Shown here: positions 1 to 4,733 of the stretch, piece after piece
How the letters are laid out: every line of letters starts with the position of its first letter
Numbering within the stretch: position 1 is the first letter of the stretch
Source of the DNA: an uncultured Alphaproteobacteria bacterium
GTDB taxonomy: Bacteria; Pseudomonadota; Alphaproteobacteria; UBA2136; UBA6156
Direction of reading: 5' to 3'
DNA length: 5,838 nt
Assembly: GCA_937928525.1 (NCBI GenBank)
Contig: CALFWJ010000018.1
Coordinates: 1 to 5,838 of the forward strand
Translations under genes and position numbers: made by a program
The notes under the pieces: model-generated
What the model saw: the letters and a program-made list of their open reading frames with translations, nothing else
What the model was told of the DNA's origin: nothing
Database searches by the model: none

Positions 1-352
1 TAATCATTTTTACCCAATTAACTTTAAGTGCGTCTTTAAGTTCGAACATGAGGTTACCGCCGCGGCTACTGGCGCTAGCTTGCAAAGTCCCTTGAAAACG
101 CGCGTCTTTTTCTATGGCAATAATATGCGCGCCTGAGGCCAAGAGAGGTACCGTCATAGCGCCTGGGCCTGGTCCAATCTCGATGATGACTTCACCTTCT
201 TTGGGATTAATCGATTTAACGATTTTTTCGATAATATTTTTATCGCGCAGGAAGTGCTGGCCTAGCGACTTATTGGGGCTTAAGTCAACAATAGGTTGAG
301 CTTCGCTATCATCGCTAAAGTCATTATTCATATCCGCGGCATTTAATTTCAT
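1..352 (-). CDS. rsmA: 16S rRNA (adenine(1518)-N(6)/adenine(1519)-N(6))-dimethyltransferase RsmA (KsgA), N-terminal part, cut at the left edge
   Basis: The first 117 residues are visible. RsmA uses S-adenosylmethionine to dimethylate two adjacent adenines near the 3' end of 16S rRNA, late in small-subunit assembly. Seen here: the family N-terminal motif SLGQHFL (residues 29-35), the SAM-binding motif I EIGPGPGAMT (58-67), the acidic residue ending strand 2 in IAIEKD (78-83), and the DAL segment (107-109) where the family normally has GD-x-L. About 25 residues precede the conserved core and look disordered, with many Asp, Asn and Ser. The start at 352 is chosen because its ATG overlaps the surA stop codon (TAATG), which suggests translational coupling. 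No good ribosome binding site is seen. A second in-frame ATG at codon 8 (331-329) is possible. The 3' end lies outside the window. The family assignment is firm and the exact start is less so. Confidence 0.95.
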   Translation of the reverse strand, partial: MKLNAADMNNDFSDDSEAQPIVDLSPNKSLGQHFLRDKNIIEKIVKSINPKEGEVIIEIGPGPGAMTVPLLASGAHIIAIEKDARFQGTLQASASSRGGNLMFELKDALKVNWVKMI

Positions 353-1578
353 TATGAAGCTGCTTTAACCCGCTTAATAACATCTGGTGCGAGCTCTATG
401 AAGGCACGGCTTTTTAAATCGCGCAGAAATTTACGCTCCAGTTGACGGGCTTTGTTACCTCCAAGTTGACGATCAACTTTTGCGCGCAAACGCAAGAGGT
501 TGTTGGCCATTTCTCGCTTACGATTAGAGACATAAAATGCCCGTTCGCCAGCGCTGGTTGTTATAACTTTACTGAGGCCTGTTTTGCGTGGCAGAGCAGC
601 TTGAACGCTTTTATTTAGGTTATTAACGGGTTGCCATTGTTTGTCTGTAATGGTGACCTTATCGTTTTTTTGTAAATCACCTAAAAACTTATTTTTTCCA
701 AGCGCTTTTTTAAGCGATATGGTGCTAGATACAGCAACACTTACTTCGTATAAACGCACTTTTTCGATTGGGTCAAAAGTAATAGCGGGCGCTTTTTTGA
801 CGCGGTGAATTTTAACAATGTGCCAACCTGCATCGGTTTCTAGTGGCGCTGAAATATCGCCAACTTTAAGTGTTTTTAGGGCTTCTTCTAAATCTGGATT
901 AAGAGCACCTTCTGCGAACCAGCCCAAATACCCTCCTTTTTTGGCGCTAGCACCTGTGCCAAATTTTTGTGCGACAATAGCAAAATCTTTTTTCTCTTTA
1001 ATTTCTAGGGCAGCCGCTTTAATTGTCGTTTCTGCTTTGGGATCGGAGGTTGGTAGAAAAATTTGCGAAATTTCACGCTCTGACACCACTTCACCAGAAA
1101 GGATATCGCGGATGATGCGGTCGGTTTCAGCGGTGCTAATATTCACTTGCGGTACTAGTTCGTTTTGCACAACTTTATCCCATAGGATTTGAGTGGCGAG
1201 CTTTTCTTTGAAGACAGGCTCTAATCCTTGGGTCATTTTTTGAAGTCTTGCTGAATCAATATTGTTTGATTTAGCTAAGTTTTTTGCTGCGGCATCTATT
1301 TCAGCATCAGTGACTGTTATATTGCGGCTCAGGGCATATTGGCGTTTAATTTCACCTTCTATGACTTCACCAAAAATTTGACGAATAAGTTTATCTTGCG
1401 CAGCAATAGGTTGCGCAAATTGACGCTGCGCGAGTGCGACTTGTCCGGCTAAATCGCGCGAGGTAATCACTCGGTCGTTCACGACCGCTACCATACTATC
1501 TGTCATTGCCATGGGCGCTCCAAGAGGGAGTATATGTGCCACCACAAATGCTATAAATACCTGTTTTAAGTGAGTCAT
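352..1578 (-). CDS. surA: SurA-type periplasmic chaperone / peptidyl-prolyl cis-trans isomerase (parvulin)
   Basis: This 408-residue protein is a periplasmic chaperone for outer-membrane protein precursors. A signal peptide is visible: a hydrophobic segment at about residues 5-21, with likely cleavage after APMA (residue 24). Next comes the SurA N-terminal helical domain, opening with the typical VAVVNDRVITSRDL (30-43) and running to about 160. One parvulin (PpiC) domain covers about 167-264, with EISQIFLP (169-176), FGTGASAKKGGYLGWF (206-221) and the closing GWHIVKIHRV (251-260). The C-terminal part ends in a basic helix and strand (about 365-400), as in the SurA C-terminal helix. E. coli SurA has two parvulin domains; only one is present here, as is common in alphaproteobacterial homologues. 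The gene starts 19 bases after the lptD stop and ends by overlapping the rsmA start, so it is almost certainly cotranscribed with both. Only a weak purine-rich stretch (AAAAGAAAA) precedes the ATG. Confidence 0.93.
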   Translation of the reverse strand: MTHLKQVFIAFVVAHILPLGAPMAMTDSMVAVVNDRVITSRDLAGQVALAQRQFAQPIAAQDKLIRQIFGEVIEGEIKRQYALSRNITVTDAEIDAAAKNLAKSNNIDSARLQKMTQGLEPVFKEKLATQILWDKVVQNELVPQVNISTAETDRIIRDILSGEVVSEREISQIFLPTSDPKAETTIKAAALEIKEKKDFAIVAQKFGTGASAKKGGYLGWFAEGALNPDLEEALKTLKVGDISAPLETDAGWHIVKIHRVKKAPAITFDPIEKVRLYEVSVAVSSTISLKKALGKNKFLGDLQKNDKVTITDKQWQPVNNLNKSVQAALPRKTGLSKVITTSAGERAFYVSNRKREMANNLLRLRAKVDRQLGGNKARQLERKFLRDLKSRAFIELAPDVIKRVKAAS

Positions 1579-1597
1579 ATTTTAATTTTCTTTTTAT

Positions 1598-3739
1598 TTA
1601 TTCGCGGTCACGCCCTAGGGTAAGAAGTTGTACGTTTAATAAGTAATCTGTTGACGGTTGGATGTTACTGTTGGTAAATCCACGCCGCCGCGCAATGGCG
1701 CTCACTCTGAAGCAGCAGTGTGTATATTCTGCGCCTACTTCATTGATAAGATTACGCTCTGCTTCTAGGTCGCGCTGGAGGCGCATAGTTGTTGCCCATG
1801 ACTTATTAAAGGTCCAACGGCCACGTAGGTTAAATTCCTCCGGTCCGCCATCAAGAAATGAATGACTCATTTGAAGAAAACGTCCTGTTTTATCGCTACG
1901 GTCATAACCAATAGCTGCGCTGGTATCTTGGCGGCGCGATTCAAAATTGGCATTATCGAGGCGGAAACGCGTTGAGAAATCGAGCCATTTAAATGGCGTA
2001 CCACGGACAAAACCAACCCAATCAGATACTTGCGTGGCGGTGCCCCCGCTTACAGGCAGTGCATCGTCGTCAAACTGACGGAAAGATTGGCCAAGGAACA
2101 CGTGTAACTTGGTATCGTTCACGCCGCCCCAACGGTTATCGAGACCATAGATAACTTGCGGTCCTGTTTCCACGCGATCTAGGCCTGCAAAACGGCTAGA
2201 TTGAAAGAGGTTAGTTACATCTAACTCGTAGGCAACAGAGTCTTCGTTCGGGATATCGTCTGGGTTACCACCGCGCGGCGAATACACGCTCATGACTCGT
2301 GGGGTAATTGTATGAAAACCGGTGGCAGATACAAAGGGTTTTTCCCAACCTAAAGTAACTTCAGGGATAAGGCGACCCGCCTCGCCTGTGTCGGTGATGC
2401 CGTCGCCATCTACGTGATATATATCGCCTCTTAGGCTGCTGGTAAACTCGATGAAGCTGCCGTCTTTGAGATTGAGTGGTTTGGCATATTCTAGCCGAGT
2501 GGAAAGCCGTTGATAGTTTAACCCTTCATCTCGGTAGAGAGCGAACGCATCACCACTGAGTTTAAGTTGTGTGCCTTTTTCATCTAGATCCCAGATACGT
2601 TCAGCCTCGATACTTGGTAAAGCGTGGGAGGTTTGAGCCGGAATGCGGTTACTGTCTAGATCTTGGTACCAGCGGCCAAAGGCGCCAATATAGTGCTGAT
2701 CTGATGCGTCTTCAAAATAGAGAGTGCTCGGCAAATAGGGATCGTTACGGTCAAAGAAATCGAACAGATAATCATCGTCTGATGTAAGCTCTGCATTTAA
2801 GCCAGCACGACGACCTGGCTGGAAGATATATTCACCCAAAATTTGCCCATGACCGCGGACATTGCCCGTGCTGGTGTCGTTTAAATAGCTGCCACGAAAC
2901 TCGGTATCTAGGGCGGTTCCTTTTTGACGGCGCTCACCGATAAACTGCGCGCCACGGCTGCTCATGAGACGGGTGCGCAGAGTGTAGTCGGCGTTGTTTT
3001 TAGGGTCAAAAATGTACCCTGATAGCGTCAGTTCGTCGCCGCGTGAGGTAGAGCTACCAAAGGTTGGGGGCAGCACACCTGACTTTGGCTTGTCGCCCAC
3101 GGGGTGATAAAAATAAGGCAGGTATAAAAGAGGCACGCCATAGACATCAAACTTAGCGCCGCGGTAGCTTAGAATTTCTTCTTCTGCATCGTATTTAACG
3201 CTATTAGCACGGATTTGCCACGGTTTGCGGCCACCACCTGTTGCGCAGTTATTGCAGGGGCTATACACGATATCTTCTAGTTCATACAAGCCTTCGTTAT
3301 GGCGCTGGGCTTTGCTGGCGGTAAGTACTTCGCCAAGGTCTGGCAGGCGAAAGGCGATCGCTTCTAGTGTGGCAGATTTTAGGTCGCCTGCAAGCTCTAA
3401 CCTATTGAGAGTTAAAGTACTTCCCTTAGGGTCAGTATAGTCTACGTTGCCGATGGCCATAAGGACGCCTGTTGTGGGGTTATAGGTAATTTTATCGGCC
3501 TTGATGCGGCCTTGATCGCCGTCTACAAGAACGTTACCTGTGGCTGTGACTTTGGTGTTGTTGTCGTTATAGGAGACTTCGTCAGCCTCGAGGGTGAAGG
3601 GAACTTCTTGTGCTTCTGTTTGCGTTTCTTCTTGCGGTTCTTCTTGGGCATGAAGTGTGGGCAAAATTGTGCAAAACAGGGCTAAAAGTGGCCAAACGAG
3701 GGTCAATTGCGAGCAAAAACGGGGGAAGAAACGCGCCAA
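1598..3739 (-). CDS. lptD: LPS-assembly protein LptD (outer-membrane beta-barrel)
   Basis: This 713-residue protein is the outer-membrane component that, with LptE, inserts lipopolysaccharide into the outer leaflet. Signal peptide: Arg residues at 3 and 7, a hydrophobic core at about 12-28, and likely cleavage after LHA (29-31). A Glu-rich stretch (33-45) leads into the OstA/LptA-like beta-jellyroll (about 47-150), with FTLEADEVSY and TATGNV near its start. The beta-barrel domain follows, with KPWQIRANSV (172-181), VPLLYLPYF (202-210) and SGVLPP (220-225) as recognisable family segments. Mature cysteines are C162/C165 (PCNNC) and the adjacent pair C675/C676, matching the disulfide arrangement of the family. 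The start is a TTG at 3739-3737: an in-frame TAG lies a few codons upstream, and the first internal Met is residue 94, well past the signal peptide. lptD is the first gene of the operon with surA and rsmA. It is somewhat shorter than E. coli LptD (784 residues). Confidence 0.95.
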   Translation of the reverse strand: MARFFPRFCSQLTLVWPLLALFCTILPTLHAQEEPQEETQTEAQEVPFTLEADEVSYNDNNTKVTATGNVLVDGDQGRIKADKITYNPTTGVLMAIGNVDYTDPKGSTLTLNRLELAGDLKSATLEAIAFRLPDLGEVLTASKAQRHNEGLYELEDIVYSPCNNCATGGGRKPWQIRANSVKYDAEEEILSYRGAKFDVYGVPLLYLPYFYHPVGDKPKSGVLPPTFGSSTSRGDELTLSGYIFDPKNNADYTLRTRLMSSRGAQFIGERRQKGTALDTEFRGSYLNDTSTGNVRGHGQILGEYIFQPGRRAGLNAELTSDDDYLFDFFDRNDPYLPSTLYFEDASDQHYIGAFGRWYQDLDSNRIPAQTSHALPSIEAERIWDLDEKGTQLKLSGDAFALYRDEGLNYQRLSTRLEYAKPLNLKDGSFIEFTSSLRGDIYHVDGDGITDTGEAGRLIPEVTLGWEKPFVSATGFHTITPRVMSVYSPRGGNPDDIPNEDSVAYELDVTNLFQSSRFAGLDRVETGPQVIYGLDNRWGGVNDTKLHVFLGQSFRQFDDDALPVSGGTATQVSDWVGFVRGTPFKWLDFSTRFRLDNANFESRRQDTSAAIGYDRSDKTGRFLQMSHSFLDGGPEEFNLRGRWTFNKSWATTMRLQRDLEAERNLINEVGAEYTHCCFRVSAIARRRGFTNSNIQPSTDYLLNVQLLTLGRDRE

Positions 3740-3740
3740 C

Positions 3741-3803
3741 GGGGGTAATTTTGCCTATTTTTGGTTAATTTTGGTCAATTCTGGCGTTTTTCACTATTTT
3801 TAG
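3741..3803. repeat. Helically phased T/A-tracts ahead of lptD
   Basis: Six short T-tracts recur about every 10 bases on the plus strand: 3747-3752, 3758-3762, 3767-3772, 3777-3780, 3787-3791 and 3797-3801. The units 3761-3770 (ttggttaatt) and 3771-3780 (ttggtcaatt) are a near-perfect 10-bp tandem duplication differing at one base. Tracts in phase with the helical repeat are known to bend DNA. The array lies between the candidate lptD promoter and the lptD start codon, so it would be transcribed as leader. It is a possible protein-binding site or curvature element, with no proof of function. Confidence 0.5.
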
Positions 3804-3835
3804 GGGCGAGAGCGCAGGATTTTTATTTATAGAGA

Positions 3836-3865
3836 GTTATACCCCAAAAATCGCGCAGGCGGCAA
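3836..3865 (-). promoter_or_regulatory. Candidate sigma-70-type promoter for lptD-surA-rsmA
   Basis: On the minus strand, TTGCCG (3865-3860) is followed 18 bases later by TATAAC (3841-3836), close to the -35 and -10 consensus. Transcription would begin near 3829 and leave a leader of about 90 bases before the TTG start of lptD. A second AT-rich TATAAA lies just downstream. This is a sequence match only. Confidence 0.45.
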
Positions 3866-3873
3866 GTGGCGTG

Positions 3874-3886
3874 CTTAATATTTAAG
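3874..3886. repeat. Short inverted repeat CTTAA-TAT-TTAAG between the divergent promoters
   Basis: Perfect 5-base arms (3874-3878 and 3882-3886) flank a 3-base spacer. The repeat lies between the -35 regions of the two divergent candidate promoters, where a shared operator could sit. It is short and AT-rich, so chance occurrence is quite possible. Confidence 0.25.
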
Positions 3887-3908
3887 GCGGTGTTTTGAGG
3901 TTATTTAC

Positions 3909-3936
3909 TTGATTTTGTATTCTTTTTGTATATATT
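3909..3936 (+). promoter_or_regulatory. Candidate promoter for the orphan alpha-CTD gene
   Basis: TTGATT (3909-3914) and TATATT (3931-3936) are separated by 16 bases on the plus strand, in a T-rich stretch. The predicted start of transcription is near 3943, giving a leader of about 60 bases before the ATG at 4003. It is close to consensus and well placed, but not tested. Confidence 0.5.
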
Positions 3937-3949
3937 AGATTTATGAACT

Positions 3950-3982
3950 GGTGCTGATGCACCGTAACGCTGCTCTGGCAGC
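3950..3982 (+). promoter_or_regulatory. Two tandem tetraloop hairpins in the leader of the alpha-CTD gene
   Basis: GGTGC (3950-3954) pairs with GCACC (3959-3963) around loop TGAT. After 5 bases, GCTGC (3969-3973) pairs with GCAGC (3978-3982) around loop TCTG. Both stems are perfect 5-bp GC-rich stems with 4-base loops. They sit between the candidate promoter and the ribosome binding site, leaving the latter exposed. There is no T-run after them, so they are not a terminator. They may stabilise the transcript or be a regulatory leader structure. Confidence 0.45.
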
Positions 3983-3990
3983 CCCCGTTT

Positions 3991-3995
3991 AGGAG
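3991..3995 (+). promoter_or_regulatory. Shine-Dalgarno site of the alpha-CTD gene
   Basis: AGGAG lies 7 bases before the ATG at 4003. It is the strongest ribosome binding site in the window and fixes the start of this gene. Confidence 0.85.
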
Positions 3996-4002
3996 AAAGC
4001 TG

Positions 4003-4683
4003 ATGGCTTTTAAAACTGTAACTGAACTCAATAAATTACGCGCTGAACATAAGGCTAAGCAAGACGAAGCTGCGCGTGTGAAAAATGAAAAAATTAACGC
4101 CGCATTTCACGCTAAAATTAAAATAGAATTTGATAATTTTTGTGAAGATGGCAAGCGTGAACGGAGCATTAACTGCTTTGATGTAATTAAAGGCGTTACC
4201 AAAGCCAGCATGTCTCATTTTATACAAGGGGCTTATGCGGCTTATACAAAATCAGACTTTTGTAAAACTTTATGCCAAGAATTGGCCGATAATGGTTTTA
4301 CAGATGTAAAGTTTGATCTTGAGCAAAATAAAATGTTGTTTTCTTTTTCTATTCCTGATGAGAGTGGTGGCGTGCCCGCTGACGCGCCTTCTGGTCCGGA
4401 TGGTGAAGTACCTACTGATGCTTCTGCGAAAGAGCTGGCATTTTACAAACTGCTGAACGAAGAAATACCCTTGCATGAATTTGGCGTGAGGATTGGTAAT
4501 ATTCTTGAAAGATCTCATTTAAAATATGTAGGTGATTTGGCTGAGAGTAGTGAAAATGATTTGCACCGCATCCCTAATTTAGGCAAAAAGTCTATCGTTG
4601 ATATAAAAATATGGTTAGCTGGAAAAAAGCTACACCTTGGTATGGATATGAAACATTGGCGCAGGCCCATAGAAAACACATAA
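4003..4683 (+). CDS. Orphan protein with an RNA polymerase alpha-subunit C-terminal domain and an unrecognised N-terminal region
   Basis: 226 residues. The C-terminal part (about 150-222) is an alpha-CTD, the helix-hairpin-helix-like module by which polymerase alpha contacts AT-rich UP elements and activators. Visible landmarks: FGVRIGNIL (160-168), YVGDL (175-179), PNLGKKSIVDIK (191-202) and LGMDMKHW (212-219). Aligned by eye to E. coli alpha, the DNA-contact residues R265, N268, G296, K298 and S299 correspond to R163, N166, G194, K196 and S197. C269 is replaced by Ile and E302 by Asp. The alpha N-terminal domain needed for polymerase assembly is absent. In its place are a charged, probably helical segment (1-45), a mixed segment with several Cys (46-117) that I do not recognise, and an acidic Pro/Gly-rich linker (about 119-144). 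No signal peptide or membrane segment is seen, so it is probably cytoplasmic. The gene stands alone, divergent from lptD, with its own promoter and terminator. A transcription-modulating role is inferred from the domain. Confidence 0.85.
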   Translation: MAFKTVTELNKLRAEHKAKQDEAARVKNEKINAAFHAKIKIEFDNFCEDGKRERSINCFDVIKGVTKASMSHFIQGAYAAYTKSDFCKTLCQELADNGFTDVKFDLEQNKMLFSFSIPDESGGVPADAPSGPDGEVPTDASAKELAFYKLLNEEIPLHEFGVRIGNILERSHLKYVGDLAESSENDLHRIPNLGKKSIVDIKIWLAGKKLHLGMDMKHWRRPIENT

Positions 4684-4688
4684 CGTAG

Positions 4689-4717
4689 AAGGCCGCTGTT
4701 TATGCAGTGGCCTTTTT
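4689..4717 (+). terminator. Intrinsic terminator after the alpha-CTD gene
   Basis: AAGGCCGCTG (4689-4698) pairs with CAGTGGCCTT (4705-4714) as a 10-bp stem with one G-T pair and a 6-base loop, running into TTTTT (4713-4717). It starts 6 bases after the stop codon. Read leftward, the hairpin is followed by a poor T-run, so it probably acts mainly on the rightward transcript while lying between two convergent genes. Confidence 0.88.
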
Positions 4718-4733
4718 GGTGTGCGGTTTTTAT

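Noticed and set aside
818..1192. Plus-strand open frame of 124 codons
   Set aside because: It is antisense to the SurA parvulin and N-terminal domains, and shows no family motif or good ribosome binding site.
4270..4518. Minus-strand open frame of 82 codons inside the alpha-CTD gene
   Set aside because: It is opposite a gene with a recognised domain and strong start signals. Its translation looks like noise.
4689..4717. Bidirectional terminator also serving the TolC-family gene
   Set aside because: On the minus strand the bases after the hairpin lack a T-run (CTACGTT), so efficient termination of the leftward transcript is not supported.
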